Positions 8,535 through 17,468 of a stretch of DNA of 64,000 nucleotides are shown here, in pieces. Under the pieces are notes generated by a model. The model had not been told where the DNA came from and did not search any database. It was given only the letters and a program-made list of their open reading frames with translations. The DNA is taken from NCBI RefSeq assembly GCF_013004375.1, contig NZ_JABERI010000009.1, positions 1-64,000 on the forward strand, given 5' to 3'. The stretch comes from Acinetobacter terrae (GTDB lineage: Bacteria; Pseudomonadota; Gammaproteobacteria; Pseudomonadales; Moraxellaceae). The first letter of the stretch is position 1. Every line of letters starts with the position of its first letter. A program made the translations under genes and the position numbers.

Positions 8535-8909
8535 ATGAATCAAATTAAATCTTTACACCTTATTCCTAAAGACTTGTTCTTTAAAATCACACTTTTAAAG
8601 TCGATGACGTACTGCGGTGTACTCTGGGGTTTATATCACCAACAAGGCTGGGCAATGATGTCTGACCATGAGGACTTCATTTTTCCATTTTGGCTCAACA
8701 GTGCTCAAGCGCATAACTATGCCCAGTTACATTGGCCAGATTACACCCCCCGTAAAATCACACCCAAGGATTTTCAAGAATCCTTACTACCGACATTAAC
8801 GCGCTTAAAAGTCACGCCTGCTTTATGTAATTCTTCTAGTCGAAAATTTAAATTGACCACTCAACAAATGCGTCATTTCTTTTTCTCTGAATCTTTACAA
8901 CATGCTTAG
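8535..8909 (+). CDS. DUF2750 domain protein
   Basis: 124 aa. It carries the DUF2750 core: GWAMMSDHEDFIFPFWLN, then YAQLHWPDYTPRKITPKDF and a helix ESLLPTLTRLKV. There is no signal peptide or membrane segment. The function of the family is unknown; it is often found as a small lone cytoplasmic protein. The ribosome site is weak (GGTATG context). The C-terminal 30 residues (TTQQMRHFFFSES) lie outside the usual domain. Confidence 0.75.
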   Translation: MNQIKSLHLIPKDLFFKITLLKSMTYCGVLWGLYHQQGWAMMSDHEDFIFPFWLNSAQAHNYAQLHWPDYTPRKITPKDFQESLLPTLTRLKVTPALCNSSSRKFKLTTQQMRHFFFSESLQHA

Positions 8910-9042
8910 GCAGTTGTGCAAATCGTTAAAGCCAAATACAGAGAAATGTAAAATATAAGTTTCTGAATTGAAAAGTGTTTGCATTTTTCTGATTTCGCGC
9001 TAAGTTTAATGTCAAAGAATAAACAACAAAGGATGATAATAA

Positions 9043-9474
9043 ATGACCAATGTAGCACAAGTTCTTCAGGACAAAATTGAACAAACCATCTTTACCATTA
9101 GTCCAGAAGCAACTGTACTTGAAGCAATTTCCCTTATGGCAAATAAAGGCATTGGCGCAGTTGTGGTCACTGACCAAGATAAAGTAGTCGGTATTCTTTC
9201 TGAGCGTGATTACACGCGCAAGATTATGTTGATGGAACGTACCTCTAAAGAAACCTCGGTCAGTGAAATTATGACCGCAAAAGTATTAACTGTGACCAAA
9301 TCAACCAGTGTTGAAGATTGCTTAGGTCTTATGACAGATCGCCATTTACGTCATCTTCCTGTTGTTGAAAATGACAAACTCATAGGCTTGATCTCAATTG
9401 GTGACTTGGTCAAAGCCGTCATGGAGGATCAACGTAAACTGATTGATCAACTGCAACAATATATTGCCAGTTAA
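9043..9474 (+). CDS. Tandem CBS domain protein
   Basis: 143 aa made almost wholly of two CBS domains: about 8-65 (ATVLEAISLMANKGIGAVVV, KVVGILSERDYTRKI) and about 76-135 (MTAKVLTVTKSTSVEDCL, HLPVVENDKLIGLISIGDLV). CBS pairs bind adenosine nucleotides and act as energy sensors. No effector domain is attached, so this is a stand-alone regulator. AAGGA precedes the ATG. A terminator follows directly, making it monocistronic. Confidence 0.9.
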   Translation: MTNVAQVLQDKIEQTIFTISPEATVLEAISLMANKGIGAVVVTDQDKVVGILSERDYTRKIMLMERTSKETSVSEIMTAKVLTVTKSTSVEDCLGLMTDRHLRHLPVVENDKLIGLISIGDLVKAVMEDQRKLIDQLQQYIAS

Positions 9475-9489
9475 GCTTTTAAATCCAAT

Positions 9490-9520
9490 AAAAAAACCTC
9501 TCATTTCGAGAGGTTTTTTT
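9490..9520 (+). terminator. Rho-independent terminator of CBS gene
   Basis: A 12-bp perfect stem (9491-9502 with 9508-9519), loop ATTTC, with A and T runs on both sides; it can act in both directions. Confidence 0.9.
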
Positions 9521-9542
9521 ATCCTTCTAAATCCTTCTTTAA

Positions 9543-9597
9543 TAAAGGGAGACTTTTACATATCCCTTTATAAAAATGGAAGAGGAAGTCCCTTTTT
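9543..9597. repeat. REP-like palindromic intergenic element
   Basis: TAAAGGGA (9543-9550) pairs with TCCCTTTA (9563-9570). The same left arm can instead pair with AAGTCCCTTT (9587-9596). The GGGAGA/CCCTTT composition is shared with the larger element at 45085-45190 and with a hairpin at 38741-38761. It lies between two convergent genes. Confidence 0.5.
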
Positions 9598-9639
9598 TTA
9601 AAAGATGAGCCGTGTATGGTGCAAGAGAGAGATTTATAT

Positions 9640-10848
9640 TTAGTTCAAACCTAATTTTTCCGCAACATAATCAGAGTCTTTATCGCCACGACCGGATAAG
9701 TTCACCACAATTTTTACATCTTTGGCCATTTTTGGTGCTTCACGTATCGCCCATGCCACTGCATGTGAACTTTCAAGCGCCGGAACAATACCTTCTACAC
9801 GCGACAATGTCATAAAGGCATCCAAGCATTCCTGATCTGTTGCGGTTGAGTATTGCACACGACCCAAGTCTTTCAAGAAGCTGTGCTGTGGACCTACACC
9901 CGGATAATCCAGACCAGAAGCAATTGAATGTACCGGCAAAGGTTCACCCTGCTCATCTTCAAGTACATAACAAGCCATACCATGCAATTGGCTTGGTTTG
10001 CCCAAAGTCAATGTTGCTGAATGCATATTGGTATCCAAACCATGTCCTGCAGGTTCAACACCCACAAGTTTCACATCAGACTCATTTAAGAATGCAGTGA
10101 AAGCACCGATTGCATTTGAACCACCACCGACACATGCCACGATGTAATCTGGATTCGAACCGAAACGGTCATGGGTCTGAACTTTAATTTCATCACCAAT
10201 AATCGATTGGAAATCACGCACCATTTTCGGAAATGGATGAGGTCCAACCACTGAACCAATGGCATAGATAAAGTTTTTCGGATCTTTTAGATACTCATCA
10301 AACGCGCTGTCTACGGCATCTTTCAAAGTTGCTGTACCGCGTGTCACCGAAATCAGGGTTGCACCCAAAATTTTCATTTTCACAACGTTTGGATGTTCTT
10401 TTTCAATATCCACTTGACCCATGTGAATTTCACACGGAATACCGACTAAGGCACATGCGGTTGCTAATGCCACACCATGCTGCCCTGCACCGGTTTCTGC
10501 AATCACTTTAGTTTTACCCATGTATTTAGCAAGTAAAGCTTCGCCTAGGCAATGGTTAATTTTGTGTGCCCCAGTGTGGTTTAAATCTTCACGTTTCAGG
10601 TAGATTTGTGCTCCACCCAATTGATCGGACAAACGCTTGGCATGAAATAGTGGACTTGGACGACCGACATAGTTGGCAAACAAATCTGCCAATTCATTTT
10701 GAAATTCTGCAGTATGGCGAATTTGCTCATACGCCACATTAATTTCATCCATCGCTTCTTTTAAATGAGGTGGAATAAATTGACCGCCGTATTGTCCAAA
10801 GAAACCTTCTTCATTTGGCAATGGGATACCATTAATTTGATGAGTCAT
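9640..10848 (-). CDS. trpB: Tryptophan synthase beta chain (lone copy, no trpA nearby)
   Basis: 402 aa, close to the usual 397. It catalyses indole + L-serine to L-tryptophan with pyridoxal phosphate. Seen: [14 protein letters not shown] with the Schiff-base Lys, ETGAGQHGV with the catalytic Glu, the phosphate loop [19 protein letters not shown] and the closing SGRGDKD. All catalytic motifs are intact. The gene sits at the end of a run of unrelated minus-strand genes, 46 bp after the VWA gene, with no trpA, trpF or other trp gene in the window. In Acinetobacter a trpFBA cluster normally exists elsewhere, so this may be a second, TrpA-independent copy. A good AAGGA precedes the ATG. Confidence 0.9.
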   Translation of the reverse strand: MTHQINGIPLPNEEGFFGQYGGQFIPPHLKEAMDEINVAYEQIRHTAEFQNELADLFANYVGRPSPLFHAKRLSDQLGGAQIYLKREDLNHTGAHKINHCLGEALLAKYMGKTKVIAETGAGQHGVALATACALVGIPCEIHMGQVDIEKEHPNVVKMKILGATLISVTRGTATLKDAVDSAFDEYLKDPKNFIYAIGSVVGPHPFPKMVRDFQSIIGDEIKVQTHDRFGSNPDYIVACVGGGSNAIGAFTAFLNESDVKLVGVEPAGHGLDTNMHSATLTLGKPSQLHGMACYVLEDEQGEPLPVHSIASGLDYPGVGPQHSFLKDLGRVQYSTATDQECLDAFMTLSRVEGIVPALESSHAVAWAIREAPKMAKDVKIVVNLSGRGDKDSDYVAEKLGLN

Positions 10849-10894
10849 TTTTGAATTCCTTCATTTAAAATGATCGCGTTGAGTTTTATTCTGC

Positions 10895-12082
10895 TTAACG
10901 AGCTAAATATTTTGTCATATCTTCCACACCTTTCAAGGTCATGGGATACATATGATCTTCAAAAATCTGCTTAATTTGACCAATGGTATAGGTGTAATGC
11001 CAATAACGGTCTTCTTCAGGATTGAGCCATGCGGTTTTTTCAAAATGCTGACGTAAACGCTGCAACCAGACATTGCCCGCTTCATCATTCATATATTCAA
11101 CCGAACCACCCACCGAGCTTAGCTCATAAGGTGCCATACTGGCATCGCCAACGACAATTACACGATAGTCTCGACCATAGGTATTGAACAAATCCCATGT
11201 GTTCATACGCGTGTTAGAGCGACGGATATTGTCCTTCCACACATAATCGTATAGACAATTATGAAAATAGAAATACTCTAAAGTTTTAAATTCCGTTTTG
11301 GCAGCACTAAACAGTTTTTCACATTGGGCGATGTGTGAATCCATTGATCCACCGACATCGAACAACATCAAAACTTTAATACGGTTACGACGTTCAGGCA
11401 CCAGTTGCACATCTAAAATGCCCTGCTTCGCTGTTTCACGAATCGTACCATTAATATCCAGTTCTTCAGCAGCACCTTGACGGGCAAATTTACGCAAACG
11501 GCGGAGTGCCATTTGCATTTGGCGTGTCCCTAAAATCTGTTCGTCATCGAGGTTTTGATATTTACGCTGTTCCCAGACTTTGACGGCAGAACGCTTTCGT
11601 CCCGGCCCGCCAATACGCACACCTTCAGGATGATCCCCATAAGCACCGAATGGCGATGTGCCACCCGTACCGATCATCTTGTTACCGCCTTGATGCTTCT
11701 TGTGCTGCTCACGAAGACGCTCTTCCAGCATCTTCATCAGCTCTTCAAGTGAACCGGCTTTTTTAAGCTCTTCGCGCTGTTCGGGTGTCAGATGCTTTTC
11801 GATCAGTTCAAGATCGAACCAGTCTTTCGGCAATTTATGCACTTGATTGAGTAAATCATCCAGATCAAAAGTCGAGATGCCATCAAAGTAATCTTTCATG
11901 GCACGGTCAAACTTGTCAAAGAAACGTTCATCTTTGACCATGACGGTTTTAGCGAGTTGATAAAACTCGTCCTGATCGGCAAAAACCAGACCAGAAGCAA
12001 CCGCCTCATTCAGATCAATCAGTTCACGTGTTGATACTGGTACGCCGTAACGTCGCAAGGTATAAAACAATCGCACAAACAT
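10895..12082 (-). CDS. VWA domain, CoxE-like protein, partner of MoxR ATPase
   Basis: 395 aa. An N-terminal helical region, a charged middle (EELMKMLEERLREQHKKHQG), then a von Willebrand A fold from about 225. The metal site is DVGGSMD instead of the classic DxSxS, then a Thr (MNTWDL) and Asp (VVVGDASM), so one Ser ligand is replaced by Gly. CoxE/MoxR pairs act as AAA chaperones inserting cofactors or assembling complexes. It starts 12 bp after the moxR stop with a perfect AAGGAG, so the two are one operon. The client protein is unknown. Confidence 0.87.
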   Translation of the reverse strand: MFVRLFYTLRRYGVPVSTRELIDLNEAVASGLVFADQDEFYQLAKTVMVKDERFFDKFDRAMKDYFDGISTFDLDDLLNQVHKLPKDWFDLELIEKHLTPEQREELKKAGSLEELMKMLEERLREQHKKHQGGNKMIGTGGTSPFGAYGDHPEGVRIGGPGRKRSAVKVWEQRKYQNLDDEQILGTRQMQMALRRLRKFARQGAAEELDINGTIRETAKQGILDVQLVPERRNRIKVLMLFDVGGSMDSHIAQCEKLFSAAKTEFKTLEYFYFHNCLYDYVWKDNIRRSNTRMNTWDLFNTYGRDYRVIVVGDASMAPYELSSVGGSVEYMNDEAGNVWLQRLRQHFEKTAWLNPEEDRYWHYTYTIGQIKQIFEDHMYPMTLKGVEDMTKYLAR

Positions 12083-12094
12083 GCGTGTTTCTCC

Positions 12095-12946
12095 TTAACG
12101 ACGCGACATAAAGGCTAAACGTTCAAGCAACTGGACATCTTGCTCGTTTTTAATCAGCGCACCATACAGCGGTGGAATAGCTTTCGATTTATCATGGTTA
12201 CGCAATATGTCTTCCGGCATGTCATCTGCCATCAGCAAGCTTAACCAGTCAATCAATTCAGAGGTTGAAGGCGGTTTTTTCAAACCCGGAATTTGACGAA
12301 GTTTAAAGAAAACTTGCAAAGCTTCATTGACCAAAGCTGATGAAACCTGCGGAAAATGCACATCAATAATCTCGCGCATGGTCGCTTCATCCGGGAATTC
12401 AATATAATGGAAGAAACAACGGCGCAAGAATGCATCCGGTAATTCTTTTTCATTATTTGAAGTAATGATCACAATCGGACGTTGTGTCGCCGTGATGGTT
12501 TCCCCGGTTTCATAAACAAAGAACGACATTTTGTCCAGTTCATGCAACAAGTCGTTTGGAAATTCAATGTCTGCCTTGTCAATTTCATCAATCAACAATA
12601 CACAGCGTTGTTCACGGGTGAATGCTTCCCACAATTTTCCAGGTTTAATGTAGTTTTTAATGTCATAAACACGATCATCACCGAGTTGGCTATCACGTAA
12701 ACGCGATACAGCATCGTATTCATACAAACCTTGCTGCGCCTTGGTGGTTGACTTGATATGCCAGGTAATCAGTTCAAGCCCTAAACTTTCAGCGACTTGT
12801 TCTGCAAGTAAAGTTTTACCTGTACCCGGCTCACCTTTAACCAAAAGTGGTTTTTGCAATGCACGTGCAGCTTTAACAGCAAGTTTTAAACTATCAGTCG
12901 CAATGTACTGATCTGTACCAGAAAATTGTTGAGTATCCACAGACAT
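12095..12946 (-). CDS. MoxR-family AAA+ ATPase
   Basis: 283 aa. Walker A GEPGTGKT (about 38-45), Walker B VLLIDEIDKAD (about 115-125), sensor 1 ITSNNEKELPDAFLRRC with the arginine finger pair, and a C-terminal lid helical region. MoxR ATPases work with VWA proteins to mature or assemble protein complexes. The VWA gene follows by 12 bp, and a small membrane protein gene precedes by 21 bp. It is cytoplasmic, without membrane segments. Confidence 0.93.
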   Translation of the reverse strand: MSVDTQQFSGTDQYIATDSLKLAVKAARALQKPLLVKGEPGTGKTLLAEQVAESLGLELITWHIKSTTKAQQGLYEYDAVSRLRDSQLGDDRVYDIKNYIKPGKLWEAFTREQRCVLLIDEIDKADIEFPNDLLHELDKMSFFVYETGETITATQRPIVIITSNNEKELPDAFLRRCFFHYIEFPDEATMREIIDVHFPQVSSALVNEALQVFFKLRQIPGLKKPPSTSELIDWLSLLMADDMPEDILRNHDKSKAIPPLYGALIKNEQDVQLLERLAFMSRR

Positions 12947-12967
12947 GATTTAACCTTATTGTTTTAC

Positions 12968-13351
12968 TTAAAGCGGTGAACTATTTTTGCGTACTACAAA
13001 TTTTGCTTTGTTGGCTGTGTATCTTGACCATAAATAGCCAACCACTAAACCAAGCCCGATCACAAATAAAATGAGAGAAGCATTTGACCACACCAATACA
13101 GTTTCTTTGGTTAAAACGCCAAATAACAACCCAAAAATTGCTGGGGCGATGGAAGCATTATTTCCTTCAGATACCGTAGGCGTGAGTAAAATCGCAAATC
13201 CAATGATCCACGTGATTCCACCCAAAGGTTTAGGCAAGCGTTTTGCAATCGCATACCACGCCCAAAGAATAATAATGCTGCCTAATACATAAACCGTGAC
13301 AGCGATGCTGTCTTCAGGAATTGAATCTAGTAGTGAAAGAAAACTATTCAT
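12968..13351 (-). CDS. Small four-helix membrane protein, unknown function
   Basis: 127 aa with about three to four membrane segments (about 17-36, 45-60, 68-84, 90-108) and a short basic tail (RYTANKAKFVVRKNS). I do not recognise the family. AGGAG lies 8 nt before the ATG. Gaps of 21 bp on both sides place it in one transcript with ycgL-like, moxR and VWA genes, so it may be a membrane anchor or client of the MoxR-VWA pair, but that is inference from position only. Confidence 0.75.
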   Translation of the reverse strand: MNSFLSLLDSIPEDSIAVTVYVLGSIIILWAWYAIAKRLPKPLGGITWIIGFAILLTPTVSEGNNASIAPAIFGLLFGVLTKETVLVWSNASLILFVIGLGLVVGYLWSRYTANKAKFVVRKNSSPL

Positions 13352-13372
13352 CGTGCAACTCCTGAATCGACT

Positions 13373-13699
13373 TTAGGCACCGCGCAACCCTTCTGGGGCA
13401 GGTTGATTAGGATTAATTAAACCTTCTGGCGGCACTTGAATAAAGAAGCCTTTGGTTTGAATTGAGTCAATCACATGCAACACATTTACACGTGCCAATT
13501 TACGGCTTTCAGATAGCTCTAAATCCATTACAAAAGTTGCACGACCAAATGCAATACGCATCGGTTCTGGCAAAATTTCAAGTGGACTCGCTGCTTCAGC
13601 TTCGTTTTCAGTTGGCTCAGGACGGGCAATGTAAAGATACATTTCATCTTTTTTGCTAGATTTGAAAATTGAACAATGCATAGGTGAAACAGTACTCAT
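13373..13699 (-). CDS. YcgL domain protein
   Basis: 108 aa from the ATG at 13699. A longer in-frame start at 13741 adds an odd Cys-rich leader and is unlikely. The YcgL pattern is present: [18 protein letters not shown] at the start, [20 protein letters not shown], and [14 protein letters not shown] near the end. YcgL is a small alpha/beta domain of unknown biochemical role, common in gammaproteobacteria and often next to rnd. Here rnd lies 110 bp upstream on the same strand, which agrees with that association. Confidence 0.83.
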   Translation of the reverse strand: MSTVSPMHCSIFKSSKKDEMYLYIARPEPTENEAEAASPLEILPEPMRIAFGRATFVMDLELSESRKLARVNVLHVIDSIQTKGFFIQVPPEGLINPNQPAPEGLRGA

Positions 13700-13809
13700 A
13701 AAACTTAGCTCAAGCATACAGCAAAAAAAAGACGGATACATTAGTGATTATTAACGCATCAGTCTTGATTTTGTATAAACGATAATTCTTTAATCAACCT
13801 GTTTAAAAA

Positions 13810-14952
13810 TTACTCCACCACCTTCATCTGGGTAGACAGGTATTGTTCGTCAGCATGCAAAACATCAATCAGTGGCTTAGTTAACAGGTCATAGCGCCAA
13901 CCTAAAAGATAAGCCGGTAAATCCTGCTCATCATTATGAAATACCACATGTTGATACAGTGCATTGAGCCATTTTTTACGCATCAGCACTTCTTTCGGTA
14001 CGGTGGTTTCTTCTACTACCGCCTGAATGACTTTATCGACTTTTTCACCAATATCTTTTGATGAATGACGAATTGGACGTGCCATACGAAGGGGCCATTC
14101 CGCCTGCTCTGGCAAGAATTTTAATAAATCTAGAAGGGTCTTACCGTGATCGCGCACGATATTTTGACGAATATCCTTAATGCCGGATAACTGGAAAGGA
14201 TTACGTGGGTTTTTTTCCACCAAATCAATCATGGTTGAACTTTTTAGAATAAAGCTGCGTGGATAATTCAGCGCTTTAACCATCTGTTCACGCCACACAG
14301 CCAGTTGTTGTAACTGCATCAGTTGACGGCGCGAATGACGATAATTACCAATATCATGGTAGAGCAAATCTAATGGAGTTTCCTGACCAATTTCATGGGT
14401 CAGATGACGACAATCTTCGAGTGCAAAATCGAGCAAATATTTTTCAGTTAATTCATGCTGAATTTTATTGGATAAATTCATCAAATAAAACACATCATTT
14501 GCAGCATAAGTCAGCTGTTCAGGACTAAGCGGACGTGCCAACCAGTCAGATCGCGTTTGACCTTTATCAATATCGACATCAAGCATCTGTTTCAATGCAT
14601 TTTGATAACTGACTTGCAGTCCGTGTCCCAGAAAAGACAATCCCACTTGAGTATCAAAAACATTGCTTAAGCTTTTTTGCTGTGCATAGTGATAGATTAG
14701 ATCGATATCTTCACTACAGGCATGGAAGATATTCTGATGTGCTTGAAATAATTTTTGCCAAAATGCAGACAAATCCAAACTTGTCCCATCGAGCAAAAAG
14801 ACCTGACCTGCAACATTGATTTGAAATACACCTAATTTAGGCCACAGGGTATCCACTTTGATGAATTCTGTGTCTAATCCATAAATGGATGTCTGACCCA
14901 TCAAATGCAAAATATTATCTAAGTCTTTTTGTTGCTGAATGAACTGAAACAT
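13810..14952 (-). CDS. rnd: Ribonuclease D
   Basis: 380 aa, matching the family. The DEDD-type 3'-5' exonuclease domain (about 1-170) shows YGLDTEFIKV (Asp-x-Glu), HACSEDIDLIYHY and YAANDVFYLM (Tyr and final Asp). An HRDC domain (about 205-285, WREQMVKALNYPRSFIL) follows. RNase D trims 3' ends of tRNA and other stable RNAs. The ribosome site is weak. The order rnd then ycgL is commonly seen. Confidence 0.93.
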   Translation of the reverse strand: MFQFIQQQKDLDNILHLMGQTSIYGLDTEFIKVDTLWPKLGVFQINVAGQVFLLDGTSLDLSAFWQKLFQAHQNIFHACSEDIDLIYHYAQQKSLSNVFDTQVGLSFLGHGLQVSYQNALKQMLDVDIDKGQTRSDWLARPLSPEQLTYAANDVFYLMNLSNKIQHELTEKYLLDFALEDCRHLTHEIGQETPLDLLYHDIGNYRHSRRQLMQLQQLAVWREQMVKALNYPRSFILKSSTMIDLVEKNPRNPFQLSGIKDIRQNIVRDHGKTLLDLLKFLPEQAEWPLRMARPIRHSSKDIGEKVDKVIQAVVEETTVPKEVLMRKKWLNALYQHVVFHNDEQDLPAYLLGWRYDLLTKPLIDVLHADEQYLSTQMKVVE

Positions 14953-15155
14953 ATTACCGAGTCTAAAATCAGATTCTCTTTAAAAACATATTAACCGATA
15001 TATAACATTTAGATATAACAAATTTTACATCTAGCACGCATATTCACTCTATTTTAGGGTTTAAATCAAAACACAATCAGCTTTTATATATTTTTTGTAT
15101 AAGTTTAAGCTTAATTGAAACTAGGAAAACTCAAATTTCAAGCTAAACAAAAGTG

Positions 15156-15185
15156 ATGAAATAAGTAGCATGGCACTTATTTCAT
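15156..15185 (-). terminator. Terminator overlapping the recR stop codon
   Basis: A perfect 11-bp stem (15156-15166 with 15175-15185) and an 8-nt loop. The upstream arm on the minus strand contains the last recR codons and the TAA. A CACTTTTGTTT run follows. The tail is weaker than at other sites. Confidence 0.65.
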
Positions 15186-15773
15186 ACGCATCCGGTTATG
15201 CACTGCCTGACTTAAAGTATGACTATCTACATATTCAAGCTCTCCCCCTTGAGGAACACCTTGAGCAATACGGGTCATTTTCAGAGGTAAATGCTTGGTG
15301 GCTTCAACCAAGTAATGTGCAGTTGCCTGACCTTCTACTGTGGCATTGGTTGCCAAGATCACTTCAGAAACATTGCCTTGACTCAAGCGCTGAATCAAAT
15401 ACGGAATACCGATTTCTTCAGGGCCAATACCATCCAGCGGGGATAAATGCCCACCCAGTACATGGTACTTGCCACGAAAACTGCCACTTTGCTCAATCGC
15501 CATCACATCTGCCGGCGATTCCACCACACATAACAGCTGATCATCGCGTTCATGTGACAGGCAAATATCACACACCTCATTTTCAGTCAGTGAATGACAA
15601 ACGCTACATTCATGGATATAGGTCGTTGCTTCATTTAAGGCATGCGCCAAGCCGACTGCACCTTCTCTATTCTTCATGATCAGGTGTAATGCCATGCGCT
15701 GAGCCGATTTCGGCCCAACACTTGGCAAAATACGTAAAGCTTGTACCAGCTGATCAAATCGATCACTAAACAC
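15177..15773 (-). CDS. recR: Recombination mediator RecR
   Basis: 198 aa, the normal length. The N-terminal helix-hairpin-helix has LPSVGPKSAQRMALHL (about 17-32); the zinc finger is CSVC...CDIC (about 57-71); the Toprim domain has VVESPADVMAIE and GGHLSPLDGIGPEEI; the C-terminal Walker-like patch is present. RecR loads RecA on gapped DNA with RecF/RecO. The start is GTG, supported by AAGGA. It lies 12 bp after ybaB, the classic pairing. Confidence 0.96.
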   Translation of the reverse strand: MFSDRFDQLVQALRILPSVGPKSAQRMALHLIMKNREGAVGLAHALNEATTYIHECSVCHSLTENEVCDICLSHERDDQLLCVVESPADVMAIEQSGSFRGKYHVLGGHLSPLDGIGPEEIGIPYLIQRLSQGNVSEVILATNATVEGQATAHYLVEATKHLPLKMTRIAQGVPQGGELEYVDSHTLSQAVHNRMRMK

Positions 15774-15785
15774 TCAATATATTCC

Positions 15786-16115
15786 TTAGAATAAACCAGC
15801 AAGGCCTGGTGGCAAGCCCATACCCGAGTTAGCCGCTTTCATTCGTTCTTCAGAAACCGCTTCAGCCTGACGCGCAGCATCATTCATGGCAGCAGCGATC
15901 AAGTCTTCAATCATATCTGCATCTTCTTGAAGAAGTTCAGGATTGATTTCGATACGTTTTACCACGTTACGGCAAGTCATGGTCACTTTCACCAAGCCAC
16001 CGCCTGCTTCAGCATGAACTTCAGTTTGAGCGAGCTCTTCTTTGGCTTTTTTCATGTTGCTTTCAACATCTTTCTGCATGCGCTGCGCTTGCTGCATCAA
16101 CATATTAATGTTCAT
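15786..16115 (-). CDS. ybaB: YbaB/EbfC nucleoid-associated protein
   Basis: 109 aa. It opens with [20 protein letters not shown], the typical amphipathic helix, followed by the [20 protein letters not shown] strand pair, [10 protein letters not shown] and the glycine/proline-rich end [12 protein letters not shown]. The family forms dimers that bind DNA. It is directly upstream of recR (12 bp) and 45 bp downstream of metZ. GGAG precedes the ATG. Confidence 0.95.
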   Translation of the reverse strand: MNINMLMQQAQRMQKDVESNMKKAKEELAQTEVHAEAGGGLVKVTMTCRNVVKRIEINPELLQEDADMIEDLIAAAMNDAARQAEAVSEERMKAANSGMGLPPGLAGLF

Positions 16116-16160
16116 AAAATTCTCCGAACAATCAATTTCTAAATCAATGTTTATAAAAAA

Positions 16161-17348
16161 TTAGATTAAATCTAAACCACGACGAATGTCGCGAATAATA
16201 TCATCAATATCTTCTAAACCAACAGATACACGAATTAAACCTTCACGAATACCTGCAGCTTCTTTCGCTTCCGCTGAGAGTTTACCGTGAGTTGTCGTCG
16301 CTGGGTGAGTAATTGTCGATTTCGCATCACCTAAATTACCGGTGATAGATATAAATTGGGTATTGTCGATGACTTTCCAAGCCCCTTTACGACCACCTTT
16401 TACTTCAAACGAAACAATACCGCCAAAACCAGTTTGTTGTTTCGCTGCAAGTTCATGACCCACATGTGAAGTTAAACCGGCGTAATACACTTTTTCAATT
16501 TTTTCATGGTTATCCAAGAATTCAGCCAGTTTCTGTGCACTTGCTGAATGTTCACGCATACGTAAACGTAAAGTTTCCAGACCTTTCAAGAATACCCAAG
16601 CGTTAAATGGGCTCATTGATGGACCGGTGGTACGTACATAACCAAATACTTCTTCAAGCAGTTTGTGGTTACCGACCACGGCGCCACCTAAAGCACGGCC
16701 TTGACCATCAAGATATTTAGTTGCCGAGTAAACCACCAAGTCCGCACCAAATTTAATCGGTTGTTGCAACACTGGGGTACAGAAGCTGTTATCAATTGCA
16801 AGCAAAGCACCATTGGCATGGGCAAGATCCGCCAAGGCTTGAACATCAGCAACTTCAGCAAGCGGATTGGATGGAGATTCTACAAACAAGAGTTTGGTTT
16901 CAGGCTTGATGGCATTTTTCCATGCCTGCAAATCTGTCAAATCAACAAAATCAACGCTTACGCCAAATTTAGCCACGTATTTTTCAAACAAAGATACAGT
17001 CGAACCAAACACGGCACGTGAACAGATGACATGATCGCCCATTTTCAAATACGACATTGCAACAGCCATAATTGCTGCCATACCAGAACTGGTTGCCACC
17101 GCACGTTCAGCACCTTCCAGCGCAGCTAAACGCTTTTCGAACATTGCTACAGTCGGATTGGTAAAACGTGAATAAATATTTCCCGGTTCTTGACCCGAAA
17201 ATTTAGCGGCTGCTTCTGCTGCATTTTCATAAACAAAAGAAGATGTCAGGAAAATTGGCTCGCTGTGTTCACCTTCAAAACTACGTGTATGACCTGTACG
17301 AATGGCTAAAGTATCTAATTGGTATTCAATGTCGTCTTGTTGGCTCAT
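16161..17348 (-). CDS. metZ: O-succinylhomoserine sulfhydrylase
   Basis: 395 aa, Cys/Met-metabolism PLP fold type I. It converts O-succinylhomoserine and sulfide to homocysteine in methionine synthesis. Seen: ATSSGMAAIMA (PLP phosphate contact), IDNSFCTP, the Schiff-base Lys in YSATKYLDGQGR, RTTGPSMSPFNAW and GNLGDAKSTITHPATTTHG. The SATKYxDGQGR and GPSMSPFNAW wording is that of MetZ rather than MetB/MetC. AGGAAAG precedes the ATG. The divergent gene at 17469 is 120 bp away. Confidence 0.93.
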   Translation of the reverse strand: MSQQDDIEYQLDTLAIRTGHTRSFEGEHSEPIFLTSSFVYENAAEAAAKFSGQEPGNIYSRFTNPTVAMFEKRLAALEGAERAVATSSGMAAIMAVAMSYLKMGDHVICSRAVFGSTVSLFEKYVAKFGVSVDFVDLTDLQAWKNAIKPETKLLFVESPSNPLAEVADVQALADLAHANGALLAIDNSFCTPVLQQPIKFGADLVVYSATKYLDGQGRALGGAVVGNHKLLEEVFGYVRTTGPSMSPFNAWVFLKGLETLRLRMREHSASAQKLAEFLDNHEKIEKVYYAGLTSHVGHELAAKQQTGFGGIVSFEVKGGRKGAWKVIDNTQFISITGNLGDAKSTITHPATTTHGKLSAEAKEAAGIREGLIRVSVGLEDIDDIIRDIRRGLDLI

Positions 17349-17468
17349 CTTTCCTACCCAGTCCTTGGACTGCCGTTGCTAATAATTGCCAACATTTTGA
17401 GCGCCTATGGTATTTAAGGTCAAGGTATAATCCATAATTATCGCCTACACTTCGATCAATCCACTCAT

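Noticed and set aside
9612..10100. Plus-strand frames across trpB
   Set aside because: Shadows of trpB with biased composition and no ribosome sites.
15170..15679. 169-aa plus-strand frame across recR
   Set aside because: It is fully antisense to recR, which is certain from its motifs.
17349..17468. SAM-type riboswitch before metZ
   Set aside because: The 120-bp gap is too short and has no matching conserved core; only ordinary promoter-like hexamers (TATAAT on plus, TTGACC on minus) are seen.
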